A stretch of DNA of 64,000 bases from Streptomyces armeniacus (GTDB taxonomy: Bacteria > Actinomycetota > Actinomycetes > Streptomycetales > Streptomycetaceae): contig NZ_CP031320.1 of assembly GCF_003355155.1 (NCBI RefSeq), positions 3,401,367 through 3,465,366 on the forward strand. Direction: 5' to 3'. The notes under the pieces are model-generated. The model was not told the DNA's origin and ran no database searches. It worked only from the letters and a program-made list of their open reading frames with translations. Shown piece after piece: positions 15,445 to 24,285 of this stretch (positions within the stretch are counted from its first letter, which is position 1; every line of letters begins with the position of its first letter). The position numbers and the translations under genes were made by a program.

Positions 15445-16988
15445 TGTCCGCCATCCCTGTCCACCGGGGCCATGTCCATGCCGTCTGTGACGGATTTCGA
15501 CCCCGGGCGCCGGTTCGGCAGCAGCAGCGCGACAAGCACCGCCGCGGCCAATGAGGCGAGTGCGCACACCACCAGCACCAGGCCCATACCCTGCAGGAAC
15601 GCCGAACGGGCCGACTCGGCCACCGCCTCCGCACCCAACCGCTCGCCCACCGCCTGCGCGCCGACCACCGAGTCGCGGGCGGCCGCGGCCGCGGCGGACG
15701 GCAGACCGTCCGTGTCCAGCCGGCTCTCGTACGCGCCCGACAGCAGACTCCCCAGCAGCGCGACGCCGATCGCGGCGCCCATCTGCCGCATGGTCATCAG
15801 CAGTCCGGAACCGCTGCCCGAGCGGTCCGGCGGCAGCGTGGACAGCGCCGAGTCCATCGCCGGCACCATGGCGAAGCCGACACCGAGACCGGTGACCGTC
15901 AGCCAGCCGGCGGTGAACGCGTACCCGTCACCCAGCTCCGTACGGGCGCCCAGCAGCGCCGCGAACGCCAGCGTCAGCAGGCCGCCGCTGACCACCGGCC
16001 GCGGGCCGAACCGCGCGGCCAGCGGGCCCGCGCCGCGGGCGGCGACCAGCAGGCCCGCCATCATCGGCATCAGCCGTACGCCCGTGCCCAGCGCGTCGTA
16101 ACCGAGCACCGCCTGCAGATACTGCGGCAGTACGAACAGCAGCCCGCCCATCACGAGGGTCACGAGCGTCGCGGCGACGGTGTTCCACAGGAAGCCGCGG
16201 TGGGCGAGGAGTTCGAGGTCGAGCATCGGGTGCGCGGCCTGCCGCTCGCGCCGCGCGAGCAGGGCGATCAGCGCCGCGGAGGCGGCGAAGCACCCGAGGA
16301 CGAGGGGGTCGGCCCAGCCGCGCTCGGGCGCCTCGATGATGCCGAAGACGAGCGCGCCCAGCCCGGCGACGCTGAGGACGGCGCTGACCGGGTCGACCCG
16401 CGGCGAGTTCGGGTCGCGCGTCTCGGGCAGCAGCAGGGCGCAGGCGACGATGCCGAGGCCGGCGAGCGGCAGATTGATCAGGAAGATCGAACCCCACCAG
16501 TAGTTGTCGAGGAGCCAGCCGCCGATGACGGGGCCGAGCGGCATCCCGGCCGCGACGGCGGCGGTGATGACGCCGATCGCCTTCGTGCGTTCGGCGCCCT
16601 CGAAGAGGGACGGCACGACGGACAGCGCCAGCGGAGTCATCAGCGCGGCGCCCAGGCCCATGCCCGTACGGGCGGCGATCACCCATGCCGGGGTGTCCGC
16701 GAGGGTGCCGGCGAGCGAACCGGCGAGGAAGACCACGAGCCCGGCGATCAGCATGCGGCGCCGTCCGAAACGGTCGCCGAGCAGTCCGGCGGGCAGCATC
16801 GTGGCGGCGAACACGACGACGTACGCGTCCACGATCCACTGCATCTCGCCGGTGTCGGCGTCGAGTTGGGCGGCCATCTCGGGCAGGGCGACGTTGAGGA
16901 TCGTCAGGTCGAAGCCGAGGACGAGCATGCACGCGCCGAGTGCGCCGAGGGCCCACCAGCGGCGCGGGTCGGGTGCGGGGGTCGTCAT
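15441..16988 (-). CDS. MFS drug exporter, DHA2 (14-helix) family
   Basis: A 515-residue membrane protein with the DHA2 pattern. It has an N-terminal helix with LGFDLTILNVALPEM, motif A around LLGDRFGRRRM, motif C-like glycines in MPLGPVIGGWLL, and about 14 hydrophobic helices. It should export a toxic or self-made compound using the proton gradient. ATG 16988 (MTTPAPDPRRWW) is chosen because upstream residues in the open frame would be translated through the operator. It is co-transcribed with the TetR gene downstream. The substrate is unknown. Confidence 0.9.
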   Translation of the reverse strand: MTTPAPDPRRWWALGALGACMLVLGFDLTILNVALPEMAAQLDADTGEMQWIVDAYVVVFAATMLPAGLLGDRFGRRRMLIAGLVVFLAGSLAGTLADTPAWVIAARTGMGLGAALMTPLALSVVPSLFEGAERTKAIGVITAAVAAGMPLGPVIGGWLLDNYWWGSIFLINLPLAGLGIVACALLLPETRDPNSPRVDPVSAVLSVAGLGALVFGIIEAPERGWADPLVLGCFAASAALIALLARRERQAAHPMLDLELLAHRGFLWNTVAATLVTLVMGGLLFVLPQYLQAVLGYDALGTGVRLMPMMAGLLVAARGAGPLAARFGPRPVVSGGLLTLAFAALLGARTELGDGYAFTAGWLTVTGLGVGFAMVPAMDSALSTLPPDRSGSGSGLLMTMRQMGAAIGVALLGSLLSGAYESRLDTDGLPSAAAAAARDSVVGAQAVGERLGAEAVAESARSAFLQGMGLVLVVCALASLAAAVLVALLLPNRRPGSKSVTDGMDMAPVDRDGGQ

Positions 16989-17036
16989 GGCTGCCTCCGG
17001 GTGAGAGCCGGTGTGTCCGTCTGGAGCGGCGCTTGC

Positions 17037-17068
17037 TGACAGTAACTCGAAAAAAGGAGTGACTGTCA
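17037..17068. promoter_or_regulatory. TetR operator: 12-8-12 inverted repeat
   Basis: TGACAGTAACTC (17037-17048) and GAGTGACTGTCA (17057-17068) are inverted with a single mismatch around an A-rich 8-bp spacer. The site sits 49-80 bp upstream of the MFS start codon. It is the best candidate binding site for the linked TetR. Confidence 0.75.
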
Positions 17069-17212
17069 ATATTCAGCGACTGGCGACTATTCCGTCTCCC
17101 GGCTGACCGTCCCGCGGCCCGTGCCCGGCCCGTACCCCGAGTGCCACTGAGGAGGCCCGGGGTGACCGAAAACACCGGGCGCGCCGGGCAGGCCCCCCGT
17201 ACAGTGGCGAAC

Positions 17213-18424
17213 ATGCAGGTGATCCAGTCGACGAAGCTCGCCAATGTCTGCTACGAGATCCGGGGCCCGGTGCTCGAGGAGGCGACCCGGCTCGAGGCGG
17301 CAGGTCACCGCGTCCTCAAGCTCAACACCGGGAACCCGGCGGCGTTCGGGTTCGAGTGCCCGCCCGAGATCCTCGAGGACATGCTCCGCAACGTCGGAGA
17401 CGCACACGGATACGGCGATGCCAAGGGGCTGCTCTCAGCCCGCCGCGCGGTGATGCAGCACTACCAGACCAAGGGCATCGAACTCTCCGTCGAGGACGTC
17501 TATCTGGGCAACGGCGTCTCCGAGCTGATCCAGATGTCCATGCAGGCGCTGCTCGACGACGGGGACGAGGTCCTCGTCCCCGCCCCCGACTACCCGCTGT
17601 GGACCGCCTCGGTCTCCCTGGCGGGCGGCACCGCCGTGCACTACCGCTGCGACGAGCAGTCCGACTGGATGCCCGATCTCGCCGATGTCGAGCGGAAGAT
17701 CACCGACCGCACGAAGGCGCTCGTCATCATCAACCCGAACAACCCCACGGGTGCGGTCTACGACGAGGAGATGCTGCGCGGGCTCACCGAGATCGCCCGG
17801 CGCCACCGGCTGATCGTCTGCTCCGACGAGATCTACGACCGGATCCTCTACGACGGCGCCACCCACACGCCTACTTCGGTGATCGCGCCCGACCTGCTCA
17901 CCCTGACCTTCAACGGTCTCTCGAAGAACTACCGGGTGGCCGGATACCGCAGCGGCTGGCTCGCCGTCTGCGGTCCCAAGGGGCACGCCGAGAGCTATAT
18001 CGAGGGCCTCACCATCCTGGCCAACATGCGGCTGTGCGCGAACATGCCCGCGCAGCACGCGGTGGCCACCGCGCTCGGCGGCCGTCAGTCCATCGAGGAC
18101 CTGGTGCTGCCCGGCGGCCGCATCCTGGAGCAGCGCGACACCGCGTACGACCTGCTCACCCAGATTCCGGGCGTGACCTGCGTGAAGCCGAAGGGTGCGC
18201 TCTATCTCTTCCCGCGGCTCGACCCGAAGGTCTTCAAGATCAAGGACGACCGGCAGATGGTGCTCGACCTGCTGCGGGCCGAGCAGATCATGGTGGTGCA
18301 CGGCACCGGCTTCAACTGGCCGGAACCGGACCACTTCCGTATCGTCACGCTTCCGGCGGCGCCGGAGCTGGCCGACGCGGTCACTCGTATCGGTACGTTC
18401 CTGGACGGCTACGGCCAGCCCTGA
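17213..18424 (+). CDS. Pyridoxal-phosphate aminotransferase, AlaA-like (class I)
   Basis: A 403-residue fold-type I aminotransferase. The Asn/Pro block IINPNNPTGAVY, the Asp/Tyr of CSDEIYDRILYDG, the PLP lysine in NGLSKNYRVAGYRSGW and the C-terminal Arg of HFRIVTLP are all visible. Its sequence is closest by eye to E. coli AlaA, the glutamate-pyruvate aminotransferase. ATG 17213 gives the usual MQVIQSTKL start; the open frame extends 24 codons further but without family character. It is divergent from the MFS/TetR pair and probably housekeeping. Confidence 0.88.
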   Translation: MQVIQSTKLANVCYEIRGPVLEEATRLEAAGHRVLKLNTGNPAAFGFECPPEILEDMLRNVGDAHGYGDAKGLLSARRAVMQHYQTKGIELSVEDVYLGNGVSELIQMSMQALLDDGDEVLVPAPDYPLWTASVSLAGGTAVHYRCDEQSDWMPDLADVERKITDRTKALVIINPNNPTGAVYDEEMLRGLTEIARRHRLIVCSDEIYDRILYDGATHTPTSVIAPDLLTLTFNGLSKNYRVAGYRSGWLAVCGPKGHAESYIEGLTILANMRLCANMPAQHAVATALGGRQSIEDLVLPGGRILEQRDTAYDLLTQIPGVTCVKPKGALYLFPRLDPKVFKIKDDRQMVLDLLRAEQIMVVHGTGFNWPEPDHFRIVTLPAAPELADAVTRIGTFLDGYGQP

Positions 18425-18524
18425 CCGGCGGACGAGGGCAGCGTAAGTCACGGTGTGTGGCCGGGTGTTACCGTACGTTCCCCGCTGCGGTCGATTCCCG
18501 GACGTTCACTGATTCGGGTCAACT

Positions 18525-18539
18525 TTAGACATTGTCTAA
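18525..18539. promoter_or_regulatory. Perfect 15-bp palindrome in the promoter of the 136-aa protein
   Basis: TTAGACA-T-TGTCTAA is a perfect 7-1-7 dyad ending 39 bp before the start codon at 18579. A -10-like TAGGAT lies just after it (18542-18547), so a bound protein would block polymerase. The shape is reminiscent of Fur/PerR-family boxes, which is a guess from pattern alone. Confidence 0.55.
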
Positions 18540-18578
18540 GCTAGGATGGCTTCCCAGAACTTGCCAGGAGGCCATCCC

Positions 18579-18989
18579 ATGTACGAACCGATCCGCAACC
18601 CGTCGGTCCACACCATGGCCGAGACGGATGTGCCGCACCGTTCCCGCGACGAAGAGCTCGACATCCGCCTCGCCGGGCATCTGACCGCGCTGCTGACGGT
18701 GACCGACGAACTGCGCGCGCTCACCCCGAGCCCCGACCTGGACGAGGCCGGTCAGCTTCTCGCGGCCCAGTCTGCGCGATTGGGCGGCGGCCGTGCGCCG
18801 CTGCGCGCGGCGCCCTCCGCGCGGAGCGCGAGCCCGAGCCACGTCACGGCACTGCACCAGCGGGCGCACAACCTCGCCGGCATGGCGCTCGTGATCGCCA
18901 CCTCCCGCGAGGACGAGGCCGCGGCGGCCCTGGCCGCCGAACGCCTCGAGATCCACGCCGCGGCGCTGGGCCTGACGGCATCCGCGTGA
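18579..18989 (+). CDS. Hypothetical small helical protein
   Basis: A 136-residue soluble, mostly helical protein. ATG 18579 has AGGAGG 6-7 bases upstream, which decides the start over an earlier ATG at 18546. There is no signal peptide, membrane helix or motif that I recognise. It contains LAGHLTALLTVTDELRAL and a C-terminal helix, EAAAALAAERLEIHAAAL. It is transcribed from a promoter with a perfect palindrome, so a dedicated repressor probably controls it. It converges on pckG. Function unknown. Confidence 0.65.
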   Translation: MYEPIRNPSVHTMAETDVPHRSRDEELDIRLAGHLTALLTVTDELRALTPSPDLDEAGQLLAAQSARLGGGRAPLRAAPSARSASPSHVTALHQRAHNLAGMALVIATSREDEAAAALAAERLEIHAAALGLTASA

Positions 18990-19050
18990 CGGCACCGGCA
19001 CCGGCACCGGAGCCTCGTACGCGTACGCGTACGCGCCTCGTACGCGTACG
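18990..19050. repeat. Simple repeats between convergent genes
   Basis: A (GGCACC)n run at about 18991-19010 is followed by two blocks of alternating CGTACG repeats up to 19050. They lie between the hypothetical gene and the pckG stop. The CGTACG blocks are self-complementary and could act as a terminator. Confidence 0.5.
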
Positions 19051-19107
19051 GGCGGAAGCAGGGCACGCCCGCTCCCGCCCGTGACTCGGACCCGTACAGC
19101 CGACCCG

Positions 19108-20931
19108 TCAGCCCAGCCGTGCCACCAGCGCCCGGTACTCGTCCCACAGCTCCTTCGGCGTGTGCTCACCGAAGGTGTTGAGGTGTTCCGGCACCAGTGA
19201 CGCCTCGTCGCGCCACACGTCCTTGTCGACCGCCAGCAGGAAGTCCAGCTCCTGCTCGGACAGGCCGAGCCCGTTCGTGTCCAGCGCGTCCTTCGTCGGG
19301 AGTACGCCGATGGGCGTCTCGACGCCCTCGGCCTCCCCGTTCAGCCGGCCGACGATCCACTTCAGCACCCGGCTGTTCTCGCCGAAGCCCGGCCACACGA
19401 ACTTGCCGTCCTCGTTCTTCTTGAACCAGTTGACGTAGTAGATCTTCGGCAGCTTCGACTCGTCGGCCTCCGCGCCGATCCTGATCCAGTGCGCGAAGTA
19501 GTCGCCCATGTTGTAGCCGCAGAACGGCAGCATCGCGAACGGGTCGCGGCGCAGCTCGCCGACCTTGCCCTCCGCCGCGGCGGTCTTCTCGCTGGCCACG
19601 TTCGCGCCCAGGAAGACGCCGTGCTGCCAGCTGAACGACTCGGTCACCAGCGGTACGGCGGACGCGCGCCGGCCGCCGAACAGGATGGCGGAGATCGGCA
19701 CGCCCCTGGGGTCCTCCCACTCCGGCGCGATGATCGGGCACTGCCCGGCCGGGGTGGTGAAGCGCGCGTTGGGGTGGGCGGCCGGGGTGCCGGACTCCGG
19801 CGTCCACTCGTTGCCCTTCCAGTCCGTGAGCCGGGCGGGCGTCTCCTCGGTCATGCCCTCCCACCACACGTCGCCGTCGTCGGTGAGGGCGACGTTGGTG
19901 AAGACGGAGTTTCCCCAGAGCGTCTTCATGGCGTTGGCGTTGGTGTGTTCGCCGGTGCCCGGCGCGACGCCGAAGAAGCCCGCCTCCGGGTTGATGGCGT
20001 ACAGCCGGCCGTCCTGGCCGAAACGCATCCACGCGATGTCGTCGCCGATCGTCTCGACGGTCCAGCCGGGGGTCGTCGGCTCCAGCATGGCGAGGTTCGT
20101 CTTGCCGCAGGCGCTCGGGAACGCGGCGGCGACGTACTTGGACTCCCCGCGCGGCGGCGTCAGTTTGAGGATCAGCATGTGCTCGGCGAGCCAGCCCTCG
20201 TCGCGGGCCATGACGGACGCGATGCGCAGCGCGTAGCACTTCTTGCCGAGCAGTGCGTTGCCGCCGTAGCCCGAGCCGTACGACCAGATCTCACGCGCCT
20301 CGGGGAAGTGCGAGATGTACTTCGTGCTGTTGCACGGCCACGGCACGTCCTTCTCGCCCTCGGCGAGCGGAGCGCCCACGCTGTGCACGGCCTTGACGAA
20401 GAAGCCGTCGTCGCCGAGCTCGTCCAGGACCGGCTGCCCCATCCGGGTCATGGTGCGCATCGACACGGCGACGTACGCGGAGTCGGTGATCTCGACGCCC
20501 AGCGCGGACAGCGGCGAGCCGAGCGGGCCCATGCAGAACGGCACCACGTACATGGTCCGGCCGCGCATCGCGCCGCGGAAGACGCCGTTCTCGCCCTGGA
20601 AGATCTCCCGCATCTCGTCGGGGGCCTTCCAGTGGTTGGTCGGGCCGGCGTCCTCCTCCCGCTCCGAGCAGATGAACGTGCGGTCTTCCACGCGGGCGAC
20701 GTCGGACGGGTCCGAAGCGGCGTAGTACGAGTTGGGGCGCTTGATCGGGTCGAGTTTCCTGAACGTGCCTTTCGCTACGAGCTCTTCGCTCAGCCGCTCG
20801 TACTCCGCCTCCGAACCGTCGCACCAGACGATCCGGTCGGGTTCGGTGAGATCGGCGATCTCGTTGACCCAGGAGATCAGTTCCTGGTGGCTGGTCGGGG
20901 TGGTGGTGGGAGCCGCAATGCTGCGCGCCAC
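19108..20931 (-). CDS. pckG: Phosphoenolpyruvate carboxykinase (GTP)
   Basis: A 607-residue enzyme converting oxaloacetate and GTP to phosphoenolpyruvate, CO2 and GDP, the entry to gluconeogenesis. The kinase P-loop with its hyper-reactive cysteine, [11 protein letters not shown], is visible, as are FVKAVHSVG, the substrate-loop [20 protein letters not shown] and [13 protein letters not shown] 20931 is chosen with GGAG 5 bases upstream and gives the usual family length; longer starts add a poor N-terminus. It is a stand-alone gene, divergent from the hemolysin III homologue. Confidence 0.96.
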   Translation of the reverse strand: MARSIAAPTTTPTSHQELISWVNEIADLTEPDRIVWCDGSEAEYERLSEELVAKGTFRKLDPIKRPNSYYAASDPSDVARVEDRTFICSEREEDAGPTNHWKAPDEMREIFQGENGVFRGAMRGRTMYVVPFCMGPLGSPLSALGVEITDSAYVAVSMRTMTRMGQPVLDELGDDGFFVKAVHSVGAPLAEGEKDVPWPCNSTKYISHFPEAREIWSYGSGYGGNALLGKKCYALRIASVMARDEGWLAEHMLILKLTPPRGESKYVAAAFPSACGKTNLAMLEPTTPGWTVETIGDDIAWMRFGQDGRLYAINPEAGFFGVAPGTGEHTNANAMKTLWGNSVFTNVALTDDGDVWWEGMTEETPARLTDWKGNEWTPESGTPAAHPNARFTTPAGQCPIIAPEWEDPRGVPISAILFGGRRASAVPLVTESFSWQHGVFLGANVASEKTAAAEGKVGELRRDPFAMLPFCGYNMGDYFAHWIRIGAEADESKLPKIYYVNWFKKNEDGKFVWPGFGENSRVLKWIVGRLNGEAEGVETPIGVLPTKDALDTNGLGLSEQELDFLLAVDKDVWRDEASLVPEHLNTFGEHTPKELWDEYRALVARLG

Positions 20932-21280
20932 GATCGCTCCAGACGGTTTGAGGGTTGTACGGATATGAGCACGCATATCCGCTTCTGCGGGGTGAAACAC
21001 AGCTTGCCCCTTGGGGGCCACGACCCGGATGCATTCGTGGCAACGCTCATCCGGTGCCGTTCTCGCTCATCTGATCATCGCGCGCGACGTTACATGTGTC
21101 CAGAGGGAGGCTCAGGTGAGCATCGCCACTCCTCGGGGTCCGGGGCGTTACGCCACGGAGTCGCGCGGGTTACCGGGCAGGTGACAGGCAGCGAGCGGGC
21201 AGCGGGCGGGCAGCGGGCGGTGGCCGAGTGGCGGGCGGCGGGGTTCGGCTGCCTACGGGAGCGTAGGTAGCCTGAAGGGC
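20932..21280. promoter_or_regulatory. Divergent region between pckG and the hemolysin III homologue
   Basis: This 349-bp gap holds the promoters of both genes. No convincing ORF or strong dyad was found. A short GGGCAGCGGGCGG tandem run lies near 21195-21225. Confidence 0.3.
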
Positions 21281-22129
21281 ATGACTGCTGCCGCGCACGA
21301 GCCCGAGCGAGGATGGGCAGGACAGGGGGGCATGGCGGAAACCGACGCCTCCCCGGCCTCAGCCTCAGCGTCCGTACCGGACACGACGCCCCCGCCCCCG
21401 GCACCGGGGGAGCCGTCGTCGGAGCGGCCCGACACACAGCAGGCAGAGCAGGCAGAGGACGCACAGCACGCGCCGGACCTCCCGCATGTGCCGCCGATCA
21501 AGCCGCGGCTGCGCGGCTGGCTGCACCTGGGCATGTTCCCGGCCGCGCTGGTCTCCGGGGTGTTCCTGACCGCGCTGGCCGACACCACGGCGGGGCGCGT
21601 CGCCTGCGCCGTCTACACGCTCACCGCCTGCCTGCTGTTCGGCATCAGTGCCCTCTACCACCGCGGCGAGTGGAGCCCGCGCGTCAACGCCGTCCTGCGG
21701 CGCCTCGACCACGCGAACATCTTCCTGATCATCGCGGGCACTTACACCCCGCTGACGATCCTGCTGCTCTCCGACGGCCGCCAGCAGATCCTGCTCTGGG
21801 GCATCTGGATCGCCGCGATCGTGGGCATCGCCTTCCGCGTCCTGTGGGTCGGCGCCCCGCGCTGGCTGTACACGCCGTGCTACATCGCGATGGGCTGGGC
21901 CGCCGTCTTCTTCCTGCCCGACTTCCTGCGCAACGGCGGCATCGCGGTGCTGGTGTGCGTCATCCTCGGCGGCGTCCTCTACAGCGCGGGCGGTCTCGTC
22001 TACGGCATCAAGCGCCCGAACCCGTCACCCCGCTGGTTCGGCTTCCACGAGGTGTTCCACTCCTTCACACTTGCCGCCTTCGCGGTGCACTACGTGGGCA
22101 TCTCCCTGGTGGCGTACGGCCAGACGTGA
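21281..22129 (+). CDS. Hemolysin III / PAQR-family membrane protein
   Basis: A 282-residue protein with an acidic, proline-rich cytosolic N-terminus of about 75 residues and seven predicted transmembrane helices. The family's His/Asp residues are present: SALYHRGEWSPR, RRLDHANIFLIIAGTYTP and, near the end, FHEVFHSFTLAAFAVHY. These histidines bind zinc in the related adiponectin receptors. Bacterial members (TrhA/YqfA type) adjust membrane lipid state rather than acting as true hemolysins. It is a single gene, followed after 63 bp by the Uma2-like gene. Confidence 0.88.
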   Translation: MTAAAHEPERGWAGQGGMAETDASPASASASVPDTTPPPPAPGEPSSERPDTQQAEQAEDAQHAPDLPHVPPIKPRLRGWLHLGMFPAALVSGVFLTALADTTAGRVACAVYTLTACLLFGISALYHRGEWSPRVNAVLRRLDHANIFLIIAGTYTPLTILLLSDGRQQILLWGIWIAAIVGIAFRVLWVGAPRWLYTPCYIAMGWAAVFFLPDFLRNGGIAVLVCVILGGVLYSAGGLVYGIKRPNPSPRWFGFHEVFHSFTLAAFAVHYVGISLVAYGQT

Positions 22130-22192
22130 CCGGGGCCGGAGCGTCGGGCGGTGCCATACCCTGGCACTGAGCCACGCACCGAGGAGGCTCCC

Positions 22193-22750
22193 GTGTCCCG
22201 CATGAACGCGCTCATCAAGGCATGGCACGAGCTGGACCTGCCCGACGGCCTGCACGTTGAACTCCTCGACGGCGAGCTGGTCATGCGGGCCAACCCCGGC
22301 CATCTGCACGACCTCCCGGTCCGAAACCTCGTACGGCACACGCCCGAGCCGTTCGAGACCTGGTATGAGCGCGGCCTCTTCCTTGCCGACGACTACCGCC
22401 CCCGCGCCGACGCCGTCATCATCCGCTCCGAGGACATCCCCGGGGACGACGCCGACGCCGACTGGCCCCCGCAGATCGTCCTGGCCGTGGTGGAGACCGT
22501 GTCCACGACCCCCACCGCGATCAAACGCGACTGGGACGACAAACGGCTGCGCTACGCGGCGGCGGGCATCCCGGTCTACCTGATCATCGATCCGAACGAC
22601 GCCACCTGGCATGTGCTGGAACTCGACGGCAGCCAGTATGTGGAGACCGGCAAGGGCGTGTTCGGGCAGGAGATCACGTTCCCCGAGCCGATGGGTTTCA
22701 CGGTGCAGACGGCGTCGTGGCACCCGTACCGGCGCCGTTCGGACGGGTAG
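22193..22750 (+). CDS. Uma2 family (DUF820) putative restriction-endonuclease-fold protein
   Basis: A 185-residue Uma2-like protein. The PD-(D/E)xK-like core can be traced: an early Glu (ELLDGELVM), RPRADAVII, the acidic EDIPGDDAD region, the Glu of VLAVVETVS, and the Lys/Asp of DKRLRYAAAGIPVYLIIDP. GTG 22193 is preceded by GAGGAGG at 5 bases. Streptomyces genomes carry many Uma2 genes, some linked to mobile elements; their substrate is not settled. Confidence 0.85.
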   Translation: MSRMNALIKAWHELDLPDGLHVELLDGELVMRANPGHLHDLPVRNLVRHTPEPFETWYERGLFLADDYRPRADAVIIRSEDIPGDDADADWPPQIVLAVVETVSTTPTAIKRDWDDKRLRYAAAGIPVYLIIDPNDATWHVLELDGSQYVETGKGVFGQEITFPEPMGFTVQTASWHPYRRRSDG

Positions 22751-22754
22751 GCGC

Positions 22755-24269
22755 TCAGGCCGCGGTGCGGCGGACCGACCGCCCCGCGAGGGTGTCCGTG
22801 CGGTGGCCGTCGCGGATGACGGGGCGGCCGTCGATCAGCACGTGCGGGATGCCCGTCGGCAGTGTGCGCGGGGTGTCGAACGTGGCGGCCGGGCGGGCGG
22901 TCAGGTGGGCCACGCACTCCTCCAGGGAGAGCACGCCCAACTCCCGTACGTACCGGCCCAGGTACTGCGGGAACGTGCCGTACGCGCGCGGGTGCGGCTT
23001 GTCGCCCTGGAGGATGCCGTCGCTGCCGCCCGTGTGGACGGGGTGCCGCATGATCGCGCGGACGTTCTCCTCGTGGCCCACGTGCTGGAGGATCGTGGAG
23101 CCGAGCCGGTCCTCCGTCAGCAGGCGGCGTGCGGTGGTGAAGGGCTCCTCGCCGCGTTCCGCCGCGCTCGCCGCGACCGTACGGCCGACGTACGCGTGCA
23201 GTTCCGGGTGTGAGACGCCGGAGATCTCGATGGTGTCCCACTCGATGGGCACGCCGTGGCAGCCGTCCGAGCCCTCGACCTCCATCGCGTGCCGGATGCG
23301 CCCGCTGGCGTCGTCGTCGGCCAGCCGCGACAGGATCGCGTCCGGGCCGCCCTCGCTCGCCCAGCTCGGCAGCATGGCGACGAGGGTGGTGCAGCCGGGG
23401 GTGTACGGGTACGTGTCGAGGGAGATGTCCGCGCCCGCCGCGAGGGCGCTGTCCAGAAGGGCGAGGAGCTCGGGGGCGCGGCCCTTGTTCACGCCGAAGT
23501 TCATGGTGGCGTGGGCGAGATGGAGGGCGCAGCCCGCTTCGCGGCACAGGCCGACCATCTCCTCGTACGCGGCGAGGGCGCCCGCGCCGTACGAGCGGTG
23601 GTGCGGGCAGTAGTAGCCGCCGTACTGGGCGACGACCCGGCACAGGTCGGTGAGTTCGGCGGTGGGGGCGTACATGCCGGGCGTGTACGTCAGCCCGGAG
23701 GACAGCCCGACCGCGCCCTGCTCCAGTCCCTCGGCGACGAGTTGCCGCATGTGCCGCATCTCGTCCTCGCTCGCCGGGCGGTCGTCCCAGCCGACGGCGA
23801 GCATGCGGACGGTGCCCTGCGGGATGAGGTAGGCGGCGTTGACGGCGATGCCCTGGCGGTCCAGCCGGTCGAGGTAGCCGCCGACGGAGCGCCAGTCGAA
23901 GTCGATGTCCGAACCGTCCCCGTTCCAGCCGGTGATGGCCTGCCGTACGGCGTCCAGTGTGCGGTCGTCGACCGGCGCGTACGACAGCCCGTCCTGCCCG
24001 ATGACCTCCAGGGTGACGCCCTGCGCCGCCTTGGCGGAGTGGTCCGGGTCGCGGAGCAGCGCGAGGTCGCTGTGCGCGTGCATGTCGATGAACCCGGGGG
24101 AGAGGACGAGCCCGTCCGCGTCCAGGGTGTGCCGCGCGGTCAGCCGCGCGCCGCCGTCGGCGGCCGTGCGTACGGCGGCGATACGGCCGCCGTCGAGCGC
24201 GACGTCGGCCTCGTACGAGGGCGCGCCGGAGCCGTCGGCGACGCGTGCTCCGCGGATCACGGTGTCCAT
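22755..24269 (-). CDS. N-acyl-D-amino-acid deacylase (amidohydrolase), candidate N-acetyl-D-glucosaminate deacetylase
   Basis: A 504-residue metal-dependent amidohydrolase of the D-aminoacylase family. The metal-site HxH is in GFIDMHAHSDLALLRD, further ligands lie around PHHRSYG and HLAHATM, and the conserved Asp is in GGSDGILQGD. No signal peptide, so it is cytosolic. The family removes N-acyl groups from D-configured amino acids. It ends a leftward pair with the PLP deaminase, divergent from the KDG kinase and IclR genes. That context suggests N-acetyl-D-glucosaminate as substrate, by analogy with the oxidative chitin pathway of marine bacteria (OngB, recalled). Simple N-acyl-D-amino acids remain the alternative. 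Confidence 0.88.
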   Translation of the reverse strand: MDTVIRGARVADGSGAPSYEADVALDGGRIAAVRTAADGGARLTARHTLDADGLVLSPGFIDMHAHSDLALLRDPDHSAKAAQGVTLEVIGQDGLSYAPVDDRTLDAVRQAITGWNGDGSDIDFDWRSVGGYLDRLDRQGIAVNAAYLIPQGTVRMLAVGWDDRPASEDEMRHMRQLVAEGLEQGAVGLSSGLTYTPGMYAPTAELTDLCRVVAQYGGYYCPHHRSYGAGALAAYEEMVGLCREAGCALHLAHATMNFGVNKGRAPELLALLDSALAAGADISLDTYPYTPGCTTLVAMLPSWASEGGPDAILSRLADDDASGRIRHAMEVEGSDGCHGVPIEWDTIEISGVSHPELHAYVGRTVAASAAERGEEPFTTARRLLTEDRLGSTILQHVGHEENVRAIMRHPVHTGGSDGILQGDKPHPRAYGTFPQYLGRYVRELGVLSLEECVAHLTARPAATFDTPRTLPTGIPHVLIDGRPVIRDGHRTDTLAGRSVRRTAA

Positions 24270-24285
24270 GTCTGCCGGGCCCCTT

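Noticed and set aside
21043..21280. Possible RNA gene in the pckG-hemolysin III gap
   Set aside because: No tRNA cloverleaf, anticodon loop or riboswitch-like conserved block could be drawn.
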